A stretch of DNA of 64,000 nt from Actinophytocola xinjiangensis. GTDB lineage: Bacteria > Actinomycetota > Actinomycetes > Mycobacteriales > Pseudonocardiaceae. The number at the start of each line of letters is the position of its first letter. The stretch's first letter is position 1. The stretch covers positions 29,823-93,822 of the forward strand of contig NZ_MSIF01000030.1 in NCBI RefSeq assembly GCF_001921215.1, given 5' to 3'. Below, one piece after another: positions 51,126-58,919 of this stretch. The position numbers were made by a program, and so were the translations under genes. The notes beneath the pieces were generated by a model. It did not search any database. It saw nothing but the letters and a program-made list of their open reading frames with translations, and had not been told where the DNA came from.

Positions 51126-52166
51126 GTGACCGATTTCCACCGTCCGCTCGGCGGGTCCGGCCTGCGGGTCTCGCGGGCCTGCCTGGGCACCGCGAACTTC
51201 GGAACCGCCTGGGGGCTCGGGGTTCCCGAGGAGCAGGCCCGCCCGGTCATCGACGCGTTCCTCGACGCCGGGCACACCCTGCTCGACACCGCCGACAACT
51301 ACAACGCCGGCGAGTCCGAGCGGATCGTCGGCGCGGCGGTGCGCGGACGGCGCGACCAGGTCGTCATCGCCACCAAGGCCTTCCAGCCGCACGGGCCGGG
51401 CCCCAACGAGCGCGGCCTGTCCCGGGTCCACCTGACCCGGGCGTTGGAGGCGAGCCTGCGCCGGCTGGGCACCGACCACGTCGACCTCTACCAGTGCCAC
51501 CAGTGGGACGAGGGCACCCCGATCGAGGAGACGATGGCGACCCTCGACGGGTTCGTCCGCGACGGGAAGGTCCGCTACCTCGGGGCGTCCAACTTCACCG
51601 CCGCCCAGATCGTCGAGGCCCAGTGGGCGGCCCAGCGGGTCGCCGGGACGCCGCTGGTCGGGTTGCAGGCGCAGTACTCGTTGCTGCGCCGGGACATCGA
51701 GGCGGAGATCCTGCCGGCGGCGCGCCGTCACCGGCTGGGCGTGCTGGCCTACGGCGTGCTCGGCGGCGGGGTGCTCGCCGGGCGCTACCGGTCCGGCGCG
51801 CGGCCGGACCCGGCCTCGCGGATGGGCCGGGTGCTCGCGCGGGAGACCGACCGGGCGCGGCGGTGGGTCGACGACCAACTCAGCGAACGCAACCTGGCGA
51901 TCGCCAGGGAGGTGGCGCGGCTGGCCGGTGAGCTTGGCACGACGCCGACGGCGGTGGCGGTGGCCTGGGTGGCCGCCCGGCCGGGGGTCGCGTCGGTGGT
52001 GCTCGGGCCCCGGACGCACGAGCAGTACGAGCAGGCGCTGCCCGGGTTCGCCCTTGACCTGCCGGCGGGCGCGCTGGAGCGGCTGGCGGAGGTCTCCGGT
52101 CCGGCACCGGTTCCGGTCACCGGGCGGCTGAGCCTGCCCTGGTCCGCCGGGTCCTCCCGGTCGTGA
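51126..52166 (+). CDS. Aldo/keto reductase
   Basis: A 346-residue AKR: ANFGTAWGLGVPEEQARPVI, the catalytic tetrad context DTADNYNAGESE and VIATKAFQPHG, then VDLYQCHQWDEG and the NADP-binding C-terminal LGTTPTAVAVAWVAARPGVA. It reduces an aldehyde or ketone. In butyrolactone loci a reductase completes autoregulator synthesis (normally an SDR such as BarS1 or ScbB), so this AKR could act there or on the natural product. GTG 51126 has AGGGAG upstream. It abuts the second receptor gene, stop to stop. Confidence 0.88.
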   Translation: MTDFHRPLGGSGLRVSRACLGTANFGTAWGLGVPEEQARPVIDAFLDAGHTLLDTADNYNAGESERIVGAAVRGRRDQVVIATKAFQPHGPGPNERGLSRVHLTRALEASLRRLGTDHVDLYQCHQWDEGTPIEETMATLDGFVRDGKVRYLGASNFTAAQIVEAQWAAQRVAGTPLVGLQAQYSLLRRDIEAEILPAARRHRLGVLAYGVLGGGVLAGRYRSGARPDPASRMGRVLARETDRARRWVDDQLSERNLAIAREVARLAGELGTTPTAVAVAWVAARPGVASVVLGPRTHEQYEQALPGFALDLPAGALERLAEVSGPAPVPVTGRLSLPWSAGSSRS

Positions 52167-52799
52167 TCAGTCGAACGACTCGGGGCCGCAGGGGTCGAGC
52201 TTGTCGGTGTTGGTCCGCGCCGAGATGCCGGGTAACGCCAGGGTCCACATGTCCCGCAGGCTGTCCCGCACGCTGCCCTGGCGGATCCCCGACCACCACA
52301 GCATCTCGACGCCGGCACACAGGGTCAGTACCAGCGTGCTCACCTGCTCGATGGGCACCGAGTCGGCGAGCTCGCCGGCCTGCTCCGCGCTGAAGAGCAT
52401 GGTCTCCACCGCGGAGAGCAGGTCGACGTAGAAGTCGAGGAAGGGAGCTCCCCGGTGGCCGCACTCGCGTGCGGTGCGCATGCTCGCGCGGACCACCGCC
52501 TCGTTCTCCAGCCAGTGCGCGATCTCGTGGGTCAGGTCGACCAGTGACTGCAACACCCCGGTGCCGTCACCGAGCGCCCGGTAGACCGCGCCGCGCAGCA
52601 GCGCGCACGCCTCGGCCTGGATCGCGCCGGCCAGCTCGTCCTTGGACGAGAAGTGGAAGTAGAAGGCCCCCTTGGTGACCCCGGCGGCCCGGCTGACGTC
52701 CTCCAACGTCGCTCCCGAGAACCCGTTGCGGTCGAACAGCTCGGCCGCGGATCGCACCAAGTGCAACCGCGTGTTCTCAGATCTCGTCTGTTTCGTCAC
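52167..52799 (-). CDS. Second ScbR-like TetR receptor or pseudo-receptor
   Basis: A 210-residue TetR protein similar to the first receptor: SENTRLHLVRSAAELFDRNG, FSGATLEDVSRAAGVTKGAF and YFHFSSKDELAGA, ending DMWTLALPGISARTNTD. Two receptors in one cluster are common: one binds the butyrolactone, the other (pseudo-receptor) often binds the antibiotic or intermediates. Which is which cannot be told here. GTG 52799 has no strong ribosome site. Its stop is one base from the AKR stop. Confidence 0.9.
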   Translation of the reverse strand: MTKQTRSENTRLHLVRSAAELFDRNGFSGATLEDVSRAAGVTKGAFYFHFSSKDELAGAIQAEACALLRGAVYRALGDGTGVLQSLVDLTHEIAHWLENEAVVRASMRTARECGHRGAPFLDFYVDLLSAVETMLFSAEQAGELADSVPIEQVSTLVLTLCAGVEMLWWSGIRQGSVRDSLRDMWTLALPGISARTNTDKLDPCGPESFD

Positions 52800-52933
52800 G
52801 ACACGTCCCGGGCCACAGTTCCGCTCCAGCCGTTGAGCGGATCGTCCATGTGAGGATATTGCCTCGGCTCCTACGCCGAAGTAGGGCGCGTCTCCGCAGC
52901 CCTACTCTCGGTTTCCCGCATGGCGCCAACGAC

Positions 52934-53755
52934 TCATCCCGCCCGGTCGAGCGCCGCCGCCTCGGTGCCCACCTCGGCCAGCCGACGGTCCGACATCAGG
53001 ATGGCGTGCTGGAGCCGGCGCAGGCTGGGGGACGGTTCGAGCCCCAGCTCGTTGACCAGACCGGTACGCATCCTGCGGTAGACGTCGATGGCCTCGCCGC
53101 GCCGGCCGGACCGGTACAGCGCAAGCATGAGATGGGCGTGCAGTCCCTCGTGCGTGCGGTAGCGCCCGACCAACCCGGCCAACTCACCGAGCAGCTCGTG
53201 GTGACGACCCAGCCGCAGGTCCGCGTCGATCCGACGATCGAGGACGTTGAGCCGCGCCTCTTCCAGGCGGTGCGACTCGACCTCCAGCAGCGGACCGGTC
53301 TGCACGTCCACGAGCGCCCGGCCGCGCCAGATCGCGAGTGCTCCCCCGAAATGACGCGACGCGGCCTCGTAGTCCCCCATCTCACGCGCCCGGTGTCCGA
53401 GCGCGGCGAGCCGGTCGAACTCACGCACGTCCACACTCCCACCCATGGTGTCCAGCAGGTAGCCGCCAGGGTAGGTGACCAGAACTCGTTTGGCGTCCTT
53501 CGGTCCGTCGGCGTCCGACTGGTCGAGTGCGGTGCCGATCAGGTTGCGCAGGTGCAGGATGTAGGTCTGCACCGTGGTGTTGGCGCTGCGCGGGATGTCC
53601 TCGCCCCACAGCTCCTCGAACAACGACGCCATCGGCACCACCTGGTCGGCGTGCACGGTCAACATCGCTAACACCTTACGGGGCTTCGCGGCGGTCGGGA
53701 CCACCGACGTGCCAGCCTGGCGGGCAACTAACGGCCCTAGTACGTCAATGTCCAC
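52934..53755 (-). CDS. SARP-family pathway activator with two TTA codons
   Basis: A 273-residue SARP: VDIDVLGPLVARQAGT, VVPTAAKPRKVLAMLTVH and WGEDIPRSANTTVQTYILHL (winged helix), followed by a BTAD domain ending LVNELGLEPSPSLRRLQHAI. GTG 53755 is chosen since AGGAGA lies five bases upstream. Two rare TTA leucine codons occur (53729-53731, codon 9, and 53669-53671, codon 29), so translation may depend on the bldA tRNA. Three ARE-like palindromes lie upstream (53831-53901), making it the likely butyrolactone-controlled cluster activator. Confidence 0.93.
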   Translation of the reverse strand: MDIDVLGPLVARQAGTSVVPTAAKPRKVLAMLTVHADQVVPMASLFEELWGEDIPRSANTTVQTYILHLRNLIGTALDQSDADGPKDAKRVLVTYPGGYLLDTMGGSVDVREFDRLAALGHRAREMGDYEAASRHFGGALAIWRGRALVDVQTGPLLEVESHRLEEARLNVLDRRIDADLRLGRHHELLGELAGLVGRYRTHEGLHAHLMLALYRSGRRGEAIDVYRRMRTGLVNELGLEPSPSLRRLQHAILMSDRRLAEVGTEAAALDRAG

Positions 53756-53830
53756 TTCGGTCTCCTGTGGCAGGTGGCGATCGACTGCCAACCGGTTTGA
53801 TCGGCATCGGCTCGGTCGCTCCTCAAGACT

Positions 53831-53901
53831 ACAAAACCGACCGCTCGGTTTGTCAATAGATACCGACCGATTGGTTTCTTTTATACCCGAGCGGTTTTCG
53901 C
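53831..53901 (-). promoter_or_regulatory. Three ARE-like receptor sites upstream of the SARP gene
   Basis: ACAAAACCGACCGCTCGGTT (53831-53850, continuing TGT), ATACCGACCGATTGGTTTCT (53860-53879) and ATACCCGAGCGGTTTTCGC (53883-53901) each show the ARE pattern, an AWACC-type left arm and CGGTTT-type right arm. The first is a nearly perfect palindrome. They are 76-146 bases upstream of the SARP start. ScbR-like receptors bind such sites. Confidence 0.75.
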
Positions 53902-53991
53902 ATCTCAGAGGGCTGTCACGCTCTGGAGTTGTCCACCTGGGAGCATCTCCGCAGGAGGTGACTGTGCGCAGTCTAGTTTCCGGAACAACCA

Positions 53992-54828
53992 TTATCCGGT
54001 AGCACGTCGCCGTGGAGGCTCCGGAACCAGGTCCAGTGACGGGTCCTGGTTGAGGATCGCCTGCATCCTGTCCTGGAGCATCGCGGAGGGCTCCATGCCC
54101 AGTTCGTCGACCAGCCGGCGGCGCACCACGTTGTACTCGCGCAGCGCGTCGGCCTGCCGCCCCGACCGGTACAGAGCCACCATCAGCATCTCCGCCAGAC
54201 GCTCCCGCCAGGGGTAGAGCATGGCCATCTTCTTCAGCTCGCTGATCACCCCGCCCTGGATACCGGCCACGATGCACGCCTGGAACCGGTCCTCGATCGC
54301 CGCCAGCCGGCTCTCCTCGTAGTGCAGCACCGAGCTGTGGCACATCGGCCCGCCCGACACCCCCTCCAGCACCGGCCCGTCCCACAGGTCCAGCGCCTCA
54401 CCGAGCAGGTCCCGCGCCCGCAGCGGGTCGGTGGCCAGCTCGTTGTGCGCGACCGCCACCAGCCGCTCGAACAACTTCGCGTCGATCTCGTCCGGCTCGG
54501 CGTGCAGCACGTACCCGGTCGGCAGCGTCACCAGGCGTTGCGCGGCGAACTCGTCACCGAACGTGGTGCGCAGCAGTTTTCTCAGCCGGGTCACCAACGC
54601 CTGGAGGGCGTTGTTCGCCTTCACCAGACCCCGGCCCTCCCACAGTTCCTCGAAGAACTGTTCCTTCGTCACCACCTTGCCGGAATTGATCAACAATGTC
54701 GCGAGCAGCGTTCGTTGTCGCCCGCCCTGAATTGCCAGCAGTCGCCCGTCCGAGACCAACCCGACCGAGCCGAACAACTTGAAGATCACCGAGTGCCCCC
54801 GCACCGGGATCAACCGTCGGTCCACCAT
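53992..54828 (-). CDS. Second SARP-family regulator
   Basis: A 278-residue SARP: VIFKLFGSVGLVSDGRLLAI, QRTLLATLLINSGKVVTKEQ and ALVTRLRKLLRTTFGDEF for the DNA-binding part, then a BTAD domain (about 110-260) ending NVVRRRLVDELGMEPSAMLQ. No TTA codon occurs. ATG 54828 is chosen with GGAGGCGGGGG upstream; an internal GTG at 54789 is possible. It lies between the first SARP and the biosynthetic genes on the same strand as the first. A 6-bp-stem palindrome CTGGCC/GGCCAG is at 54859-54877. Confidence 0.9.
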   Translation of the reverse strand: MVDRRLIPVRGHSVIFKLFGSVGLVSDGRLLAIQGGRQRTLLATLLINSGKVVTKEQFFEELWEGRGLVKANNALQALVTRLRKLLRTTFGDEFAAQRLVTLPTGYVLHAEPDEIDAKLFERLVAVAHNELATDPLRARDLLGEALDLWDGPVLEGVSGGPMCHSSVLHYEESRLAAIEDRFQACIVAGIQGGVISELKKMAMLYPWRERLAEMLMVALYRSGRQADALREYNVVRRRLVDELGMEPSAMLQDRMQAILNQDPSLDLVPEPPRRRATG

Positions 54829-54947
54829 TTCCCCCGCCTCCCTCACGTTCGGTACACCCTGGCCGATCGTTGGCCAGTGGCCTGACGCGGCGGTGACACT
54901 CACCTGACCGCGCGAGTGATCCACGAGCGGTCGCCGATCGCCGGCGG

Positions 54948-55934
54948 TCACAGCGCGTTGGCCGCGCGGAAGACCTGGAGGAACCCGCTCAGGCTGGCCC
55001 TCCCGGAGAACGCCACGTACTCGGGCGCCACCACGTGCGGCGCCCACTTGCGCTTGTAGGCCAGCTGGGTGGCCGCCGGGTAGACGGCCGCACCCCTGGT
55101 CGCGAGCTGGCCGGCGAGCCACCGGAACCAGCGGCTGGCCGACGGGTCCTCCAGGGCCGGGTCCAACCCGGTGAACGGGGTGAAGCCGAAGTGCAGCCAG
55201 GGCGCGCCCTCGGCGGCGAAGGTGGCCAGCGCGGCGGTGTTGACCGCCTCCATCACGCCCGGCGGGGCGTCCGGGCGGCGGCGGGACAGGTCGTGCAGCC
55301 AGCCGGGCCGCGCGCCGTAGGCGGGCGAGTAGGAGATGTAGCCGGCCAGGTCGCCGCCGATGGTCGCGATGAACAGGCGGCGGTGGTCCTGGGCAGGACC
55401 GCCGAGCTGCCCGACGAGGAACTCCAACGGCTTGCCCTTGTCCCGTAACCAGACCCGGTCCAGGTCGGCGATCGCACCGGCGTGCTCGGCGAAGGACACC
55501 TCGGTGACCCGGACGCCGGCGCGGTGGGCGCGGGAGACCTTGTTGCGCAGCCGGACGAACCGCGAGCCGCGCAGGGTGAACCGGCTCAGGTCCACCGCGT
55601 AGGAGGCGCCGACCTGGTTGACCGTGTAGCCGGCGCCGGTGTAGGTGTCCACGTCGCCGGCCTGGGCCTGGATGGCGACCACCCGGGCGCCCCGGGCGGC
55701 GGCGTGGTCGGTGAACCGGCGCAGCAGCGCGGCCGGGTCCGGGCCGAACGGGGCGCCGAACACCACCAGGTGCCGCCCGGACTCCCGGTACACCACCACG
55801 CCCGGCACCTCCCGGCAGCCGAAGCGGCGATTTCCCGTATTCAGCGCGAGAAAGGCGCTGGGATTGTCCGAGTACTCCTTCAGGAATTCGAGTGTCGCAC
55901 TCGGCGACCGCGTTTCCACCACGTTCGGACCCAT
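54948..55934 (-). CDS. MprF C-terminal-like (LPG synthase C) aminoacyl-tRNA-dependent transferase candidate
   Basis: A 328-residue protein matching the lysylphosphatidylglycerol synthase C-terminal domain (DUF2156), which takes an aminoacyl group from tRNA. Features are FLALNTGNRRFGCREVPGVV, RRFTDHAAARGARVVAIQAQ, RGSRFVRLRNKVSRAHRAGV, RVWLRDKGKPLEFLVGQLGG and WLHFGFTPFTGLDPALEDP. It lacks the membrane flippase part, so the acceptor may be soluble. In valanimycin synthesis VlmA transfers serine from seryl-tRNA to an alkylhydroxylamine; I believe it belongs to the same fold. It is divergent from the biosynthetic operon. ATG 55934 is chosen. Confidence 0.8.
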   Translation of the reverse strand: MGPNVVETRSPSATLEFLKEYSDNPSAFLALNTGNRRFGCREVPGVVVYRESGRHLVVFGAPFGPDPAALLRRFTDHAAARGARVVAIQAQAGDVDTYTGAGYTVNQVGASYAVDLSRFTLRGSRFVRLRNKVSRAHRAGVRVTEVSFAEHAGAIADLDRVWLRDKGKPLEFLVGQLGGPAQDHRRLFIATIGGDLAGYISYSPAYGARPGWLHDLSRRRPDAPPGVMEAVNTAALATFAAEGAPWLHFGFTPFTGLDPALEDPSASRWFRWLAGQLATRGAAVYPAATQLAYKRKWAPHVVAPEYVAFSGRASLSGFLQVFRAANAL

Positions 55935-56052
55935 CCTCGATCGACCACCCTCACTCGCCTGGTACGGTGACCTCACAACCCCGCCACCTGCGCGGATGCC
56001 ACTCCCAGTATCAATCATCCAGGCCGGCGCGGACAATCTTCCGCGACTTGCC

Positions 56053-56124
56053 GGTCAGACTTCTGTCAGCGGCGAAATCACCTGCGAGTGCGCTGTCAGC
56101 GCATTATCAGGACTCTTTGTCAGA
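56053..56124 (+). promoter_or_regulatory. SARP-type 11-bp-phased repeats upstream of the biosynthetic operon
   Basis: GTCAG occurs at 56054, 56065 and 56095, with ATCAG at 56106 and GTCAG again at 56119. The pairs 56054/56065 and 56095/56106 are each spaced 11 bases, the phasing of SARP heptamer repeats. A TACGAT box (56142-56147) is possible as -10. They precede the aldehyde dehydrogenase start. Confidence 0.55.
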
Positions 56125-56167
56125 CTCGAATTCGAGCACTTTACGATACGGCAAAGGAATGTCCTCG

Positions 56168-57778
56168 GTGACGCTGATCTCGACGCCCGGCCCCCGGCCC
56201 CCGGCCGCGATCCCGGCGTACCTGTCGCACGTCGGCGGACGGGACCTCGACTCGACCCGCCACCTCTACCCGGTCAACGCCTCGGCCGTGCTGGACGACG
56301 TGTTCACCGCGCTGACCCGTCGGCGCCGCCTCGAACGCGGCGAGGACCTGCCGCCGACCGACGTGCTCGGCCGCTGCGCGGTCGCCGACGAGCAGACCGT
56401 CGCCGCCGCCACCGCCGCCGCGGCCGCCGCCGCACCGGAGTGGGCGGCGACCCCGCTGGCGACCAGGATGGCGCTGGGCGGGCTGATCCGCGACCGGCTG
56501 GCGCAGCGCGCCGGGGACCTGGTCGACCTGCTGGTCGCCGAGGGCTGCCCGAGGACCGTCGCCCGCTGGCAGCTCGACGGGCTGGCCACGGTGTTCAGCC
56601 GCCAGACCCTCGACCACTGCGCCGGCCAACTGCACCAGGAGTTCCGCCACGGCGACCGGACGCTGATCCTGCGCCGGGTGGCCGACGGCGTGGTGTGCGT
56701 GAACCCGCCGCGCAACGCGCCGGCCGCCAGCGCCCTTTTCGGCGCGTCCGCGCTGCTGGCCGGCAACGCGGTCGTCGTGCGGGCCCCGCGCAGCGCCCCG
56801 CTGGGGGTCCTGTTCGCGCTGCGCGAGCTGGTCCTGCCGGCGCTGGCCGAACTCGGCGCCCCGCCCGGCACGCTCAACTTCTTCTGCGCACGCCCCGGCC
56901 CGGTGCTGCGGGCGTGGCTGGACAGCGACCAGGTCGACGACATCTTCTACACCGGCGACGTCGAGCGGGGCCTGGAACTGGAACGCGAGTGCGTGGCCGC
57001 CGGCAAGAAGCCCGTCCTGGAGCTGGCCGGCAACGACTGCGTCGTGGTGTGGCGCGACGCCGACCTCGACGGCGCCGTGGCCGCGCTGACCGAGAGCTTC
57101 CACGGCTCCGGCCAGCTCTGCATGGCCCCCAACCAGGTCGTGGCCCACCCCGACATCGCCGAGGCGCTGCTGGCGCGCCTGGCGCAGGCCGCCGCCGCCA
57201 TCCGCCCCGGTCACCCCGGCGACGAGGACGTGCTGCTGTCCCCCGTGCTGGGCGCCGAGCGGTTCTTCGGCTACCTGCGTGACGCGCTGGACCGGGGCGC
57301 GCGGCTGGTGTGCGGCGGGCGCCGGCTGGAGGTCGACGGCGAACCGTCGGACACCGGGCCGTTCCTGGAGCCGACCGTGCTGGCCGTCGACGGGCTCGCC
57401 GGCTGCCGGGAGTACCCGGCCGTGGCGCGCGAGACGTTCTTCCCGCTGCTGCCGGTGATCGTCGCCGAACCGGGACCCGACCTGCTCGACCGGGTCCTCA
57501 CGCACGTCAACACCAACCGCTACGGTCTGCGGAACTCGCTGTGGGCCGGCGACGACGCGGTGATCGACCGGTTCGTCGCGCGCACCGCCAACGGCGGTCT
57601 GCTCAAGGTCAACGAATCCCACCTCGGCTGGGTCCCGTACCTGCCGACCCACGGCGGCACCGGCCTCACCGGCGGGGTGTTCGGCGAGGCGAACTACCCG
57701 ATGCTGCGCACCTCGCACCTGCAGGGCATCTCCCGGCCGCGCGCGGCGGCCACCGACGCACACCGATTGGGGAGCTGA
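56168..57778 (+). CDS. Aldehyde dehydrogenase-family oxidoreductase (possible acyl reductase)
   Basis: A 536-residue ALDH-fold enzyme. PRNAPAASALFG and VVRAPRSAPLGV lie in the NAD-binding part. LELAGND gives general-base Glu285, and GSGQLCMAPNQ gives catalytic Cys318, spaced 33 residues as in the family. It either oxidises an aldehyde or, given the amine-forming logic, reduces an activated acyl group to the aldehyde for the aminotransferase. The retained Glu argues for a classical dehydrogenase. GTG 56168 (AAAGGA nine bases before) is preferred over ATG 56159. It heads the operon. Confidence 0.85.
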   Translation: MTLISTPGPRPPAAIPAYLSHVGGRDLDSTRHLYPVNASAVLDDVFTALTRRRRLERGEDLPPTDVLGRCAVADEQTVAAATAAAAAAAPEWAATPLATRMALGGLIRDRLAQRAGDLVDLLVAEGCPRTVARWQLDGLATVFSRQTLDHCAGQLHQEFRHGDRTLILRRVADGVVCVNPPRNAPAASALFGASALLAGNAVVVRAPRSAPLGVLFALRELVLPALAELGAPPGTLNFFCARPGPVLRAWLDSDQVDDIFYTGDVERGLELERECVAAGKKPVLELAGNDCVVVWRDADLDGAVAALTESFHGSGQLCMAPNQVVAHPDIAEALLARLAQAAAAIRPGHPGDEDVLLSPVLGAERFFGYLRDALDRGARLVCGGRRLEVDGEPSDTGPFLEPTVLAVDGLAGCREYPAVARETFFPLLPVIVAEPGPDLLDRVLTHVNTNRYGLRNSLWAGDDAVIDRFVARTANGGLLKVNESHLGWVPYLPTHGGTGLTGGVFGEANYPMLRTSHLQGISRPRAAATDAHRLGS

Positions 57779-57779
57779 G

Positions 57780-58919
57780 ATGCAGTTCATGGAGGCGGAC
57801 CGGCAGGTCTGCGACAAGCTCTTACCGGGGCTGCGCCAGCAGCTCACCGAGATCCCGCTCGCCGACCTGGAGACCGAGGACAGCCCGGCGATCGAGATCT
57901 TCCGCTCCCACGGCGGCACGAACCTGCTGGTCCCCGAGTCCTACGGCGGCCTGGACGCCTCCGCGCTGGAGGCCGCGCGGGTGGTGCGCGCGCTGGCCGC
58001 CACCGCCCCGTCGATGACCGTGGCCACGATGATGCACCACTTCTCGCTGGGCACCCTGTTCGCGGTGTCCGAGCTGGTCGCCGACGAATCCGATGTGGAC
58101 AACCTGTTGCTGCGCCGGGTGGTCGGCGAGCGGCTGCTGGTCGCCTCCGGGTTCGCCGAGGGCCGCACCGGGCAGGGCATCCTCGCGCCGACGATGTCGG
58201 CGACCACCGAGGAGGGCGGCTACCTGGTCAACGGCTCGAAGAAGCCGTGCAGCCTGGCGCGGTCGATGGACCTGCTGACCGCCAGCGTCGCCGTCGAACA
58301 GCCCGACGGCTCCACGTCGTTCGGTCTGCTGCTGCTGCCCGCCGACACCCCCGGCATCTCGGTGCACCCGTACTGGTCGACCTTCGCGCTGGCCGGCGCG
58401 GAGAGCGACGAGGTGCGGCTGACCGACGTGCTGGTCCACCCCGACCAGGTCATCGCGCCCGACCCGTCGCTGGCCGACGCGGTCGACGGGCTCACCACGG
58501 TCGGGCTGATCTGGTTCCAGCTCACCGTGTGCGCCACCTACACCGGCATCGCCAGCCTGCTGGTGGAGAAGGTGCTGCACGGCGCACGCGGCAGCGCCGG
58601 GGACCGGGCGGCGCTGGCCGTTCGGGTCGAGTCGGCCGCCGCGCTGACCGAGGGCCTGGCCAGGCGGGTGGACGCCGGCGAGACCGACAACGACACCCTG
58701 GCCGCCGCCCTGGTCACCCGCTACGCGGTGCAGGACGCGGTCACCGCGACGGTCAACCAGGCGGTGGAACTGTTGGGCGGCATGGCGTTCATCGGGTCCA
58801 GCGACGTCGCCTACCTGGCTGCGGCCGCGCAGGCGATCGCCTTCCACCCGCCGTCGCGGACCAGTGTCGCCGGTGGGCTGCTGGACTACTACGCCGGCTA
58901 CCGGATGGTCGTGGCCTGA
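57780..58919 (+). CDS. Acyl-CoA dehydrogenase-fold flavoprotein, candidate amine N-hydroxylase
   Basis: A 379-residue protein of the acyl-CoA dehydrogenase superfamily (LRQQLTEIPLADLETED, GGTNLLVPESYGGLDASALE, LLVASGFAEGRTGQGILAP). The usual catalytic Glu region near the C-terminus reads GGMAFIGSSDVAYLAAAAQA, without Glu, which favours flavin-dependent monooxygenases of the DszC/VlmH type over true dehydrogenases. VlmH hydroxylates isobutylamine. A TTA codon at 57822-57824 (codon 15) gives possible bldA control. TGATG couples it to the aminotransferase. Confidence 0.8.
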   Translation: MQFMEADRQVCDKLLPGLRQQLTEIPLADLETEDSPAIEIFRSHGGTNLLVPESYGGLDASALEAARVVRALAATAPSMTVATMMHHFSLGTLFAVSELVADESDVDNLLLRRVVGERLLVASGFAEGRTGQGILAPTMSATTEEGGYLVNGSKKPCSLARSMDLLTASVAVEQPDGSTSFGLLLLPADTPGISVHPYWSTFALAGAESDEVRLTDVLVHPDQVIAPDPSLADAVDGLTTVGLIWFQLTVCATYTGIASLLVEKVLHGARGSAGDRAALAVRVESAAALTEGLARRVDAGETDNDTLAAALVTRYAVQDAVTATVNQAVELLGGMAFIGSSDVAYLAAAAQAIAFHPPSRTSVAGGLLDYYAGYRMVVA

